DNA of 64,000 bases from Blastococcus sp. DSM 46786 (GTDB taxonomy: Bacteria > Actinomycetota > Actinomycetes > Mycobacteriales > Geodermatophilaceae). The notes beneath the pieces are model-generated. The model made no database searches, was not told the origin of the DNA, and worked only from the letters and a program-made list of their open reading frames with translations. The translations under genes and the position numbers were made by a program. The stretch is taken from contig NZ_FOAO01000004.1 of assembly GCF_900109665.1 (NCBI RefSeq), positions 124,001-188,000 on the forward strand. Reading direction: 5' to 3'. Positions 1 to 8,409 of this stretch are shown here, one piece after another (positions within the stretch are counted from its first letter, which is position 1; every line of letters begins with the position of its first letter).

Positions 1-2737
1 GCGAGGGATTGGCCTGCTGCGGGTAGAGCGCGTTCGGCACCGGCGACTCAGCCGGCTCGTAGTGCGTCGGCATCGGCCCGTCGGCCAGCCCCGAGGGCAC
101 GAACAACCAGGCCTTCCCGTCGTTCTGCATGATGAACGGATCGGCGCCGCCGATGCCGTCCTCGGCCCGCGCGTCCTCCGGGGGCACGTAGTCAGGGCGC
201 TTCTCGGCCTGGAAGTCGGGCACGTCCGGGCCGACCCACTTCCCGGCGTCCTCGTCCCAGTGGACGTACTTCTTCCGTTCGCTCCACGGCCGCCCGTCGG
301 GGTCGGCCGAGGCGCGGTTGTAGAGCGTCCGCCGGTTCATCGGCCACGCCCAGCCCCACTCCGGGGCGACCCAGTCCTGCTCCCGCCCGGGCTTGCGCCG
401 GGCCGGTTGGTTGACCTCGTCGGCGTAGCAGCCGCTGTAGATCCAGCAGCCGCAGCTGGTGCTCCCGTCGTCCTCCAGCGCGGTGTAGCCGGAGACGGCG
501 GCGCCGTCGGGCCCGGTGCCGCTGATCTCCCGCAGCACCGCGTCGGCGCTGGGTTCGTCGAACGGGCCGTGCACCGGGTAGTCCCACGTCAGGTCGAGCA
601 GGGGGCGGTCGCGCGGGTCCGTCGAGTCGGCCAGCTTCTGCCGGATGATCCGCCCCAGGTGGTAGTAGAACCACAGGTCGCTGCGCGCGTCGCCCGGTGG
701 CTCGACGGCCTGGTGGTGCCACTGCAGCAGCCGCTGCGTGTTGGTGAACGACCCGTCCTTCTCCACGTGCGTCGCCGCCGGGAAGAAGAAGACCTCGGTG
801 CCGATGTCCTCGGTCCGGAGCTCTCCGGTCTCCAGCTCCTGGCCGTTCTGCCAGAACGTGGCCGACTCGATCATCTGCAGGTCGCGGACGACCAGCCACT
901 CCAGGTTGGCCAGGCCCAGGCGCGCCATCTTCGCGTTGGCGTGCCCGACCGCCGGGTTCTCCCCGACCAGGAAGTAGCCGGGGACGTTGCCCTGGATCTG
1001 CTGGGCGATCGTCTGGTACGAGCTGTGGTCACCCGTGAGCCGGGGCAGGTGGCCGAAGCAGAAGTCGTTCTCCGCACTCGCGGCCGCACCCCACCACGCC
1101 TTGAGCAGGCTGACCGTGTACGCCCGCATGTTGCCCCAGTAGCCGACCGACCCCGAGGCCTCGCCGACGAAGTCGTCGAGGTCGCGGTCCTTGCTCGCGT
1201 GGGGCATCGGGATGTACCCGGGCAGGATGTTGTACAGGGTCGGGATGTCGGTCGAGCCCTGGATGCTGGCGTGCCCGCGCAGCGCCAGGATGCCGCCGCC
1301 GGGCCGGCCCATGTTCCCCAGCAACGCCTGCAGCACCGCCGCGGTGCGGATGTACTGCACGCCCACCGTGTGGTGCGTCCAGCCGACCGAGTACACGAAC
1401 GAGCTGGTGCGCTCGCGCCCGGAGTTCGCGGTCAGCGCCTCGGCGACCTGCAGGAACACCGCCGGCTCGATCCCGCAGACCTCCTGCACCATCTCCGGGG
1501 TGTAGCGGGCGTAGTGCCGCTTGAGCACCTGGTAGACGCACCGCGGGTGCTGCAGCGTCTCGTCGCGCTTCGGCTTGCCGCCGACGGTGATGCCCCCGCT
1601 GCCGGCCTGCTCGGACTGGCTGGCCTCGTGCGACTCCTCGTCCCCGGCCCCCTGCCCGACCGGTCGTGTCGCCGAGCCCGACGCCCCCGGCTGCGGCGAC
1701 TGCCGCTGGCCGGCGGCCGCGGTCACCGACGTGCCCTCGTACTGCCACGACGTCTCGTCGTACGCCCGGTCCTCAGGGTCGTAGCCCGAGAAGAGCCCGT
1801 CGAGGTCCTCGGTGTCGCGGAAGTCCTCGCGCAGGATCGCCGCCGCGTTCGTGTACGCGACGACGTACTCCCGGAAGTCCAACTCGTGGGTCAGCACGAA
1901 GTTGATCAGGCCGCCGAGGAACGCGATGTCGGTGCCCGCGCGGATCGGCACGTGCAGGTCGGCCAGCGCGCTGGTGCGGGTGAACCGCGGGTCGACGTGG
2001 ACGACCGTCGCCCCCCGCGCCTTGGCCTCCATCACCCACTGGAACCCCACCGGGTGGGCCTCCGCCATGTTGGAGCCCTCGATGACGATGCAGTCGGCGT
2101 TGGCCAGGTCCTGCTGGAACATCGTGGCGCCGCCACGACCGAACGTGGTGCCCAGACCGGGCACCGTGGAGGAGTGCTATATGCGGGCCTGGTTCTCGAC
2201 CTGCACGGCGCCCATCGCCGTGTACAGCTTCTTCATGAGGTAGTTCTCCTCGTTGTCGAGGGTCGCCCCTCCGAGGCTCGCTATCCCCATGGTCCGGTTG
2301 ACGCGCTTGCCGTCGACCTCGTCCTGCCAGGTCTTCCGGCGGGTCTCCAGCACGCGGTCGGCGACCATGTCCATCGCCGTGTCGAGGTCGAGGTCCTCCC
2401 ATTCCGTCCCGTGCGGACGGCGGTAGCGCACCGTCGTCACGCGGCTGGGGCTGGTGACCAGCTGCTTGCTCGCCGCACCCTTGGGGCACAGCCGCCCCCG
2501 GCTGATCGGCGAGTCGGGGTCGCCCTCGATCTGGACGACCTGCTCGTCCTCCACGAACACCTGCTGGCCGCAGCCGACCGCGCAGTAGGGGCAGATGCTG
2601 CGGACCACGCGGTCTGCGGACGCCGTCCGCGGCACGAGCGCGTCGGTCTGCCTGCTGCGGACCGCCTCCCCGCGCCCGAACGGGTCGCCGTCGGTGAACT
2701 GCCGGACGACCGGCCATGCGCCGAGCCAGGTCTTCAC
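1..2737 (-). CDS. fdhA: Formate dehydrogenase catalytic subunit, selenoprotein with in-frame UAG (3' end outside window)
   Basis: Catalytic subunit of a bis-molybdopterin formate dehydrogenase (formate to CO2). The N-terminal [4Fe-4S] ligands are visible as C49, C52, C56 and C84, followed by K86. The segment NQARI-x-HSSTVPGLG surrounds the catalytic position, and later blocks (GWTHHTVG, LLGNMG, GHASIQG, SCGCWIYSG, NRRTLYNRASADP) match the E. coli FdnG/FdoG type. Position 187, where the family carries Sec or Cys, is UAG at 2177-2179. There are 186 codons before it, and I checked that the frame after it stays open for 725 codons to the window edge, so I read one selenoprotein and not a broken gene. 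The GTG start was chosen because GGAGGT lies 6 nt upstream; the open frame further upstream is low-complexity. There is no twin-arginine signal, unlike FdnG, so a cytoplasmic enzyme is likely. Partner subunits and the C-terminus are not in view. Confidence 0.93.
2147..2165 (-). promoter_or_regulatory. Bacterial SECIS element
   Basis: On the minus strand a perfect 6-bp stem GGTGCC/GGCACC encloses the loop CGGTCTG. The GGUCUG apical sequence is the one found in the E. coli fdhF SECIS. It begins 18 nt after the recoded codon, the same distance as in fdhF, so the Gly-Leu codons +7 and +8 form the loop. In bacteria this loop recruits SelB with Sec-tRNA. Confidence 0.85.
2177..2179 (-). other. UAG codon at the selenocysteine position
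   Basis: The codon directly before the conserved His of the formate dehydrogenase active-site segment is TAG (plus strand cta). The family has Sec (UGA) or Cys here. Homology continues without interruption on both sides and a SECIS-like hairpin follows. UAG-directed selenocysteine was reported for Geodermatophilus and Blastococcus (Mukai and colleagues, 2016). The selC, selA, selB and selD genes are not in this window, so the matching anticodon cannot be seen here. Confidence 0.88.
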
Positions 2738-2758
2738 GTTCCTACCTCCACGATGGCT

Positions 2759-2796
2759 CCCCTCCCTGGCGCCGCCCCGGGCCCGCGAGGGAGGGG
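2759..2796 (-). promoter_or_regulatory. Leader hairpin upstream of the formate dehydrogenase ribosome binding site
   Basis: Perfect 9-bp inverted repeat CCCCTCCCT/AGGGAGGGG with a 20-nt loop. It ends about 10 nt upstream of the GGAGGT ribosome binding site (2744-2749) in the minus direction. It lies in the presumed 5' leader and could be an attenuator or a structural element; the role is inferred from position only. Confidence 0.4.
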
Positions 2797-3148
2797 CCGG
2801 GACAAGTCCTTCCTCACGTCGAATCCGTGTCGTGCCGGGACTGCGTGGGCCCCGGCACCTTGCCCACCAGCGATTGCTGCCGCCTCCTGCCCGGTGCGGT
2901 CGCGTACGCCTCCTCGGGCAGCCTCTCGCGGATCGGCGGATAGTGCGCGTCGAGCGCCGGCCGGTTCGAGCGGATCGCCGCCGATCCGGTGGAGACGGGG
3001 TCCGGGCGGACCCCCGCGTGACCTCCGCGAGGTCTTCGGCATCCGTGGAAAGCCCCGGCTCCTGCCGCCGGCTCCGGTTGACCGCGGCGCCCCCGGGTAG
3101 CCGAGTCACCTGTCCGCACCGCTGGAGCCAGCACGGGAGAGATGTCCG
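2797..3148. other. Intergenic region between fdhA and the holin-like gene
   Basis: About 350 bases between divergent genes with no convincing coding sequence; the open frames have skewed, low-complexity translations. It contains an 11-bp inverted repeat (2929-2939 with 2978-2988, CGGATCGGCGG and its complement). It should hold both promoters, but I could not assign -10/-35 boxes. No tRNA cloverleaf was found. Confidence 0.5.
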
Positions 3149-3571
3149 ATGACCGCGAGCAACCCGGGCAGTTCCACCGCCGACCTGCTGCAGTCGCTGA
3201 GCGCCGACGTGTCCGCCCTCGTCCGGCAGGAGCTGCAGCAGGCCCAGCAGGAGCTGGCCGGCAAGGCGAAGCAGGCCGGGCGGGCCGGTGCGCTGCTGGG
3301 CGGCGCGGCCGTCCTGGGCACGCTGGCGGTCGGGACCTCGGCCGGCTTGCTCGTGCGCCTGCTGGAGCGCCGCCTCTCACCGACCACCGCCACCGCCCTC
3401 GCCACCGGTCTCTACGCCGGCGGGGCCGCCGCCCTGGGGATCGGCGCGCTGGAGCAGCTGCGCCGGGCCGGGCCGCTGGTTCCGGAGAGCACGGTGGCCG
3501 GCGTCCGGGAGGACGTGCGGGCGGCCACGACCGCGGCCGATACCTCGCCGCCACACCCACCGACCGGTTGA
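3149..3571 (+). CDS. Phage holin family (DUF1469-type) membrane protein
   Basis: 140-residue protein with an N-terminal amphipathic, Gln/Ala-rich helix (about residues 10-45) followed by two hydrophobic hairpin segments (about 46-68 and 82-100) and a disordered Thr/Pro-rich tail. This layout is the actinobacterial putative holin superfamily III (Phage_holin_3_6). These chromosomal proteins are usually not phage lysis proteins, and the role is unknown. A GGGAGAG ribosome binding site precedes the ATG. It stands alone and is followed by a terminator shared with the converging gene. Confidence 0.7.
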   Translation: MTASNPGSSTADLLQSLSADVSALVRQELQQAQQELAGKAKQAGRAGALLGGAAVLGTLAVGTSAGLLVRLLERRLSPTTATALATGLYAGGAAALGIGALEQLRRAGPLVPESTVAGVREDVRAATTAADTSPPHPPTG

Positions 3572-3592
3572 GCCGCTGCAGCGGGGCGGGCA

Positions 3593-3618
3593 GGCCGAGG
3601 GCTGGAGCGCCCTCGGCC
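3593..3618. terminator. Bidirectional hairpin terminator
   Basis: Perfect 10-bp inverted repeat GGCCGAGGGC/GCCCTCGGCC with a 6-nt loop, between the converging holin-like and yellow-family genes. It has no T-tract, which is common in high-GC actinobacteria. Confidence 0.7.
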
Positions 3619-3630
3619 GCACCATCGTCC

Positions 3631-4743
3631 TCAGCGGAGCCGGACCGGCCCCGCGTCGATCGGCGTGCGGAAGAGCACGTAGGGCCGCCGCCGCTGGTCC
3701 TCTCCCCCGCGGTACTTCTCCTGCCGGTACAGCTGGTTGGCCGTCACGTAGAGGTGCCCGTCGGCGGCCACGCTCATGGTGTCGGGCCACAGCAGCCGCG
3801 GGTCGTGCACCACGGTCTCCCAGGAGCCGTCGGGCAGCCGCCGGTGGATGGCGTCGTGCTCCCCGTCGGTGACGTAGAGCCGGCCTGCGTCGTCGGTCTC
3901 CAGGCCGTCGCTGACGCACCCCTTGTCGCCCTCGTCGCGCACGGTGGCGGCGACGGCGTCGTCGTCCTGCGAGCGGTCGACCAGCGCGTCCACCGACACG
4001 CTGTACCAGCGGCGCCCGGCCAGCGGGCAGTAGTACAGCCGGTCGCCGTCGGCGGCGATCGCGATGCCGTCGGCGCCCATGGTCACCGGCTGCACCTCGC
4101 CGTCGGGCGACCGCTCGGCGAACTCCACGCCCTCGACCACCATCCGCAGGTCCGGCGGGACCGCGGCCTTGGTGCTCGGGTGCTCGTGCAGGCGGCGCCA
4201 CGACTCCCCCGACGCCAGGTCCACCACGATGATCCCGTTCGGCCCCTGGTCGGAGGAGTCGGTGATGAAGGCGCAGCCGCCCTCGCCCCGCCGCAGGTCG
4301 AAGCGCACGTCGTTGAGGTACGTCGTGGGCAGCGCCACGTCGGCCGGGAAGAGGACCACCCGCTCGACGGTGTCGGTCGCCAGATCGACGCAGACCAGCT
4401 TCGGCCCGCCGCGCTCCGTCGGCTGGAACATCGGGCTGCCGGTGTCGAGCAACCACAGCCGGTCGGCCGGGTCGACGACCACGCTCTGCACGGAGACCAG
4501 CCGCTCGGGGTCTGCGTCGGAGCGGTTGTCGTTGAGCTCCTGCGACGGGTAGGCGACCGCCTGCCCGTCCCGCAGCTCGGCGACGGTGAACCCGACGTCG
4601 TCGCCCCACTTGGGGTAGCAGACGAAGACCCGCCCGCCGTGGGAGACCGTGACCCCGGTGGGCATCGCGCCGTCGAACAGGTGGACGACCACGAGGTCGC
4701 CCACCCGCTCGTCGGTCGCGAGCCGCAGCTCGGCCGTCGTCAC
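3631..4743 (-). CDS. Yellow/major royal jelly protein family beta-propeller protein
   Basis: 370-residue protein with repeated blades of the six-bladed propeller type. Recognisable signatures are PTGVTVSHGGRVFVCYPKW, VVVDPADRLWLLDTG, YLNDVRFD, ITDSSDQGPNGIIVVDL, GADGIAIAADGDRLYYCPL and LWPDTMSVAADGHLYVTANQL, as in bacterial MRJP/yellow proteins (SMP-30/gluconolactonase superfamily). The family is often annotated as L-dopachrome tautomerase-related, but the substrate is not known. There is no signal peptide. The GTG start overlaps the stop of the upstream hemerythrin-esterase gene (GTGA), so the two are probably co-translated. Confidence 0.8.
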   Translation of the reverse strand: MTTAELRLATDERVGDLVVVHLFDGAMPTGVTVSHGGRVFVCYPKWGDDVGFTVAELRDGQAVAYPSQELNDNRSDADPERLVSVQSVVVDPADRLWLLDTGSPMFQPTERGGPKLVCVDLATDTVERVVLFPADVALPTTYLNDVRFDLRRGEGGCAFITDSSDQGPNGIIVVDLASGESWRRLHEHPSTKAAVPPDLRMVVEGVEFAERSPDGEVQPVTMGADGIAIAADGDRLYYCPLAGRRWYSVSVDALVDRSQDDDAVAATVRDEGDKGCVSDGLETDDAGRLYVTDGEHDAIHRRLPDGSWETVVHDPRLLWPDTMSVAADGHLYVTANQLYRQEKYRGGEDQRRRPYVLFRTPIDAGPVRLR

Positions 4744-6338
4744 CGGGCGGTGCTGCCGGACGGCGTGGCGCCGACCGCCGGCCGGGCGGCACCGAGGGCG
4801 CGGACGAAGTGCTGCGCCGCTTCCTGCTGCGCCTGCTCGGCCTTGTCCAGCACCGCGGCGGCACCGAAGAACTCGTGCATGACGCCCGCGTAGTAGCGGT
4901 GCGTCGTGGCGACGCCGGCGGCCTCCAGGTTCTCCGCGAACTGCTGCCCCTGGCTGCGCAGCACGTCGCGCTCGTCGGTGATGACCAGCGTCGGCGGCAT
5001 GAGCGCCAGCTGCTCGCGGCTCCAGCCGAGCAGGTCGATGCGCGGGTCCTTCGCCGCGTCCGGCTGCCCCTCGAAGGCGTGCATCGCCATCCAGGACAGC
5101 AGCGCCCGGTTCAGCGGCCGGCCGTCGGCGGCGTCCTCCATCGACTCGCCGAACTGCTCGCCGGTGGTCACCGGGTAGACGCTCACGATCGCCGACGGGA
5201 CGGGCTCACCGGCCTGCGCGAGCTGGAGCACCGTGGCCGGTGCCATGTTGCCGCCGACCGACTCACCGCCGATGCCGATGCGCGTCGGGTCGCCACCGAG
5301 CTCGGCGATGTGCTGCACGGTCCACCGGTAGGCGGCCAGGACGTCGTCGTGCGAGGCGGGGAAGACCGCCTCGGGCGCCCGCCGGTAGTCGGGGCTGACC
5401 ACGATGGCGCCGGTCTTGTTGGTCAGGCCGCGGCAGGAGTCGTCGTAGTGGTCGTCGATGTCGAACAGCACCCAGCCGCCGCCGTGGATCCACATGATGA
5501 CAGGCAGGGCCTCGGCCCCGGCGTCCTTGGGCTTGTAGACGCGCATGCGCATCTGCCCGCCGGCGGCGTCGGGGATCACGATGTCCTCGACCGACCCCAC
5601 CGGCTCGGGCCCTTCGAGGCCCTTGTCGGCCATGACCTTCTGGACGGCTTCCTTCGGGCCCGGCTGCTTGCGCGCCTGGTCGGGCTCGAGGATCTCGAAC
5701 GGCAGCGGGCCGAGGGAGGAGTGCGCGTCGACGATCGCCTGCGCCTGGGGGTCGAGCAGCCCCGAGGCGTCGGTGGCCATCTCCTTCTTCTTGCCTTCCA
5801 GCATGTCGCGGACCTGGTCGAGGGGCTTGGCCAGCATCCCGGCGATCTTCTCGGCGACGCCCTCGCTCGGGGCGTTCGGGTGCGGCCGGGTGGGCGCCAT
5901 CCGCTTGGCCGCCAGGAACTCCTTGCCCAGCTGCGCCATGCGCTCGGGGCCGGCCTTCTGGCGGAACTCGGGCAGCTCCTCCTTCTCCTCGTCGTCCACG
6001 TGGTGCCGGACGACCTGCATCAGCTTGGTGAGCGCCTGCTCGAACTCCTGCTCCCCCGGCTCGGTGCGGCCGAGGACGACGAGGGTCTCCTTGATCTCCT
6101 GGTGCTCGTGCTCGGCGTCGTCGTGCTCGTCGGTCATCCCGATCTCGGTCCAGATCGGGTAGAGCACCGTCTCCTCGGCGAACGCGTGCAGCGCCAGCTC
6201 GAAGGAGATCTGGTCGACGAGGACGCGGCGGTTGCCGCGGCCGGCCTCCAGGTGCTGGAACTGTCGCTCGACGATCGCGTGGTCATCGGCGATCAGGTGG
6301 TCGATGTCGCCGGGCAGGGTCGGGTAGTCCAGGGCCAC
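4740..6338 (-). CDS. Hemerythrin-HHE domain fused to an alpha/beta-hydrolase esterase
   Basis: 532-residue two-domain protein. Residues about 10-150 form an HHE four-helix di-iron domain, with His/Glu at H14/H20/E24, LALHAFAEETVLYP, EHEHQEIKE and VVRHHVDDEEKEELPEF. A Lys-rich linker follows, and from about residue 215 there is a hormone-sensitive-lipase type hydrolase. That domain has the HGGGW oxyanion motif, nucleophile elbow GGESVGGN, acid loop ITDERDVLRSQG and the catalytic His in VMHEFFG. It probably hydrolyses an acyl ester or lactone, and the HHE part may sense O2 or NO or bind iron. Frame and homology run through the junction, so this is a real fusion in the assembled sequence. The GTG start follows GAGGAGG. 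It is translationally coupled to the downstream beta-propeller gene. Confidence 0.85.
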   Translation of the reverse strand: MALDYPTLPGDIDHLIADDHAIVERQFQHLEAGRGNRRVLVDQISFELALHAFAEETVLYPIWTEIGMTDEHDDAEHEHQEIKETLVVLGRTEPGEQEFEQALTKLMQVVRHHVDDEEKEELPEFRQKAGPERMAQLGKEFLAAKRMAPTRPHPNAPSEGVAEKIAGMLAKPLDQVRDMLEGKKKEMATDASGLLDPQAQAIVDAHSSLGPLPFEILEPDQARKQPGPKEAVQKVMADKGLEGPEPVGSVEDIVIPDAAGGQMRMRVYKPKDAGAEALPVIMWIHGGGWVLFDIDDHYDDSCRGLTNKTGAIVVSPDYRRAPEAVFPASHDDVLAAYRWTVQHIAELGGDPTRIGIGGESVGGNMAPATVLQLAQAGEPVPSAIVSVYPVTTGEQFGESMEDAADGRPLNRALLSWMAMHAFEGQPDAAKDPRIDLLGWSREQLALMPPTLVITDERDVLRSQGQQFAENLEAAGVATTHRYYAGVMHEFFGAAAVLDKAEQAQQEAAQHFVRALGAARPAVGATPSGSTAR

Positions 6339-6442
6339 GGGTGGCCTCCTCTTCTCTCCGTCGTGCGCAACCGGTCGGGGTGGCTCCTACCCACGACCTC
6401 GTCGGGCACGCACGGCGATCGCGATGCACCCGCCCGGGGCAC

Positions 6443-6476
6443 CGCGCGGCGGCGCGGCCGACCGCACCGCCGCGCG
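6443..6476 (-). terminator. Hairpin terminator of the dioxygenase gene
   Basis: 10-bp inverted repeat CGCGCGGCGG/CCGCCGCGCG just past the stop codon of the minus-strand intradiol dioxygenase. Confidence 0.55.
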
Positions 6477-6481
6477 GGCGA

Positions 6482-7345
6482 TCAGGCCCGCCGCTGGAGC
6501 ACGAAGTCGTAGCGCGACTCCAGCCACGGCACGTCGATCGAGCCGCCGTCGGGCGTGGCGCCCGGCTCCCGCTCCTCGAAGGAGGTCACGAGCTCCTGCT
6601 TGGTGCCGAAGACGACGTCGCTGTCCAGGTACTGCGCGCCCTCCTGGAACAGGTGGGTGATCAACGGCTCGAAGCCGGGCACGTTGATCAGGAAGTGGAT
6701 GTGCGCCGGCCGGAAGTGGCTGATCTCCGTGCGCGACACCAGGTCGCCGACCGGGCCGTCCATCGGGATCGTGTAGCCCAGCGGCGCGATCGTGCGCAGG
6801 CAGTAGCGGCCGTCGTCGTCGGTCGTGTACTTGGCGCGCAGCCGGGCCTCGTCGATGTCGGGGACCTGGGACTCGTACGCGCCCTCGGTGTCGGCCTGCC
6901 AGACGTCGAGGACCGCGCCGGCCACCGGGGCGCCGTCGAGGTCGGTGACCCGGCCGTGCAGGTACAGCGGGGTGCCGGGCGGCCCCTCGGACATGTCCTC
7001 GCCGTGGCCGAGCTCGGGCGAGCCCTCGATGTGGAAGGGGCCCAGCACCGTGGCCGGGGTCGCCCGCGGGTCCAGCCGGTGGTTCATCTGGACGACGAGC
7101 ATCGACAGGCCGAGCACGTCGGAGGCGAGGATGAACTCCTCGCGCTTCTCGGTGCTGATCTGCCCCGTGGCGGTCAGCCACTGGACGGCGGACATCCACT
7201 CGTCCTCGGTCAGCCGCACCTCGCGGGCGAAGTCGTGCAGGTGCCGCACGAGCGCGGTCATGACCTCCGCCAGCCGCGGATCGCGGGCGGTGGCCCAGCG
7301 CTCCACCGCGAGCTCGGTGATGTTCTCCTCGGTCACCAGGTGCAC
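6482..7345 (-). CDS. Intradiol ring-cleavage dioxygenase, hydroxyquinol 1,2-dioxygenase type
   Basis: 287-residue non-haem Fe(III) intradiol dioxygenase. The N-terminal helical dimerisation domain (about 1-100, TEENITELAVERW, EFILASDVLGLSMLV) is typical of hydroxyquinol/catechol 1,2-dioxygenases. The catalytic beta-sandwich has VLGPFHIEGSPE, VLDVWQADTEGAYESQ (first Tyr ligand), GRYCLRTIAPLGYTIP (second Tyr) and HFRPAHIHF (two His). It should open a hydroxylated ring to maleylacetate or cis,cis-muconate. No maleylacetate reductase is adjacent; the next upstream gene is an MDR oxidoreductase, so the substrate is not fixed by context. Confidence 0.85.
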   Translation of the reverse strand: MHLVTEENITELAVERWATARDPRLAEVMTALVRHLHDFAREVRLTEDEWMSAVQWLTATGQISTEKREEFILASDVLGLSMLVVQMNHRLDPRATPATVLGPFHIEGSPELGHGEDMSEGPPGTPLYLHGRVTDLDGAPVAGAVLDVWQADTEGAYESQVPDIDEARLRAKYTTDDDGRYCLRTIAPLGYTIPMDGPVGDLVSRTEISHFRPAHIHFLINVPGFEPLITHLFQEGAQYLDSDVVFGTKQELVTSFEEREPGATPDGGSIDVPWLESRYDFVLQRRA

Positions 7346-7365
7346 GACGGTCCTCCTGCCGTCCG

Positions 7366-7388
7366 GCGCGGCCGGGTGCCGGCCGCGC
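7366..7388 (-). terminator. GC-rich hairpin between MDR oxidoreductase and dioxygenase genes
   Basis: 8-bp inverted repeat GCGCGGCC/GGCCGCGC with a 7-nt loop in the 82-nt gap downstream of the MDR gene and just upstream of the dioxygenase start. It may terminate or attenuate read-through. Confidence 0.4.
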
Positions 7389-7427
7389 GGTTCCTCCCCC
7401 CGCGGTTCCCGCGCGGGGCCTGCTCGT

Positions 7428-8399
7428 TCAGGGCGTCAGGACCAGCCGGACGCCGGGGTCACCGGTCGCCTGCCGCCGCCACGCGGTGGCGACGTCGGCG
7501 AGCGGCACCTGCTCGTGCGCGACGGCCAGCCGGCCGGCCGCCGCCTCGCGTGCGATCGCGCCGACGGCCTCGGCCCGCTGCGCCGCGGTCAGCGCGTTGT
7601 TCGTGTAGCCGAGCACCGACGCCGCCTTCCCCCGCAGCACCGCGGAGGAGAGCTCCGCGGTGTCCCCGGACGCGCCGCCCAGGTTCACCAGCCGCCCGCC
7701 CGCCGAGAGCGCCCGGGCGGCGGCCGTGGCCGCCGCACCGAAGACGGGGTCGACGACGAGGTCCAGCCGCCCGCCGGCCGCGTCGGCGAACCGCTCCGCG
7801 AGCGCGTCGGCGCCGGCGTCCAGCGCCACCACCGCGTCGGCGCCGGCGGCCAGCGCCCGGTCGCGGGCCCCGGCCGAGCGCGCCGCCGCCACCACCCGGC
7901 CGGCGCCCAGCAGCCGCGCCGCGCCGACCGCCGCCTGGCCGACCGCCCCGCCCGCGCCGAGCACGAGCACGTGCTCGCCCGGCCGCAGCCCGCCGCGCCA
8001 GGTCAGCGACATCCAGGCGGCGACGGCGGAGAGCCCGAGGGCGGCCAGGGCGGGGTCGGGGACGTCCGCGTCCACGGGGACGACGTCGTCGGCCGCCACC
8101 GCGCAGCGCTCCGCGAGGCTGCCGTCGCCGGGGGCCATCCCGGCGGTCGTGCTGAACCAGACCCGCGTGCCCGGGGCCGCGCCCGGCCCGCTCTCGACCA
8201 CGCCCACCCCCTGCACCCCGGGCACGTAGGGCACCGCGGGCCGCCCGAAGTAGGAGGTGCCCGAGGCGCACAGCAGGTCCAGCGGGACCAGCGGCGCCGC
8301 GGTCACCCGGACGACGGTGCGGTCGCTGCCGGCTCCCGGGTCGGGGTGCTCGCGCGGCTCCGGGGTCTCCCCCGGCGTGTGCAGGACGGCGGCGCGCAC
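7428..8399 (-). CDS. MDR-family zinc-independent NAD(P)H oxidoreductase (quinone oxidoreductase-like)
   Basis: 323 residues. GroES-like N-terminal domain (GTSYFGRPAVPYVPGVQGVGVVE) followed by a Rossmann domain with VLVLGAGGAVGQAAVGAARLLGA and GGRLVNLGGASG. The Cys cluster of a structural zinc site is absent, pointing to the quinone oxidoreductase/enoyl reductase branch. The composition is extremely Ala-rich. It sits between the citryl-CoA lyase-like and dioxygenase genes on the same strand, 10 nt after the upstream stop, so it is probably part of that operon. The substrate cannot be told. Confidence 0.75.
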   Translation of the reverse strand: MRAAVLHTPGETPEPREHPDPGAGSDRTVVRVTAAPLVPLDLLCASGTSYFGRPAVPYVPGVQGVGVVESGPGAAPGTRVWFSTTAGMAPGDGSLAERCAVAADDVVPVDADVPDPALAALGLSAVAAWMSLTWRGGLRPGEHVLVLGAGGAVGQAAVGAARLLGAGRVVAAARSAGARDRALAAGADAVVALDAGADALAERFADAAGGRLDLVVDPVFGAAATAAARALSAGGRLVNLGGASGDTAELSSAVLRGKAASVLGYTNNALTAAQRAEAVGAIAREAAAGRLAVAHEQVPLADVATAWRRQATGDPGVRLVLTP

Positions 8400-8409
8400 G
8401 GCCGGCCCC

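Noticed and set aside
2177-2179. The UAG as a nonsense mutation in a pseudogene
   Set aside because: No other damage in 911 codons, and UAG-Sec is known in this family of organisms. It cannot be fully excluded without selC.
2177-2737. A separate short gene ending at the UAG
   Set aside because: The downstream frame continues the same protein family without a gap and the stop is exactly at the Sec position with a SECIS behind it.
62-3100. Very long plus-strand open frame of about 1000 codons opposite the formate dehydrogenase
   Set aside because: It is the antisense shadow of the high-GC minus-strand gene; its translation is Arg/Val/Pro-rich with no domain, whereas the minus frame shows clear formate dehydrogenase motifs.
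2738-3148. A tRNA-Sec gene hidden upstream of the formate dehydrogenase, suggested by a GGTTCGA-like string near 2962
   Set aside because: The flanking bases do not form a T-arm, and no acceptor or anticodon arms are present.
3149-3571. Prophage remnant because of the holin-like protein
   Set aside because: No other phage gene nearby; this family is common on actinobacterial chromosomes outside prophages.
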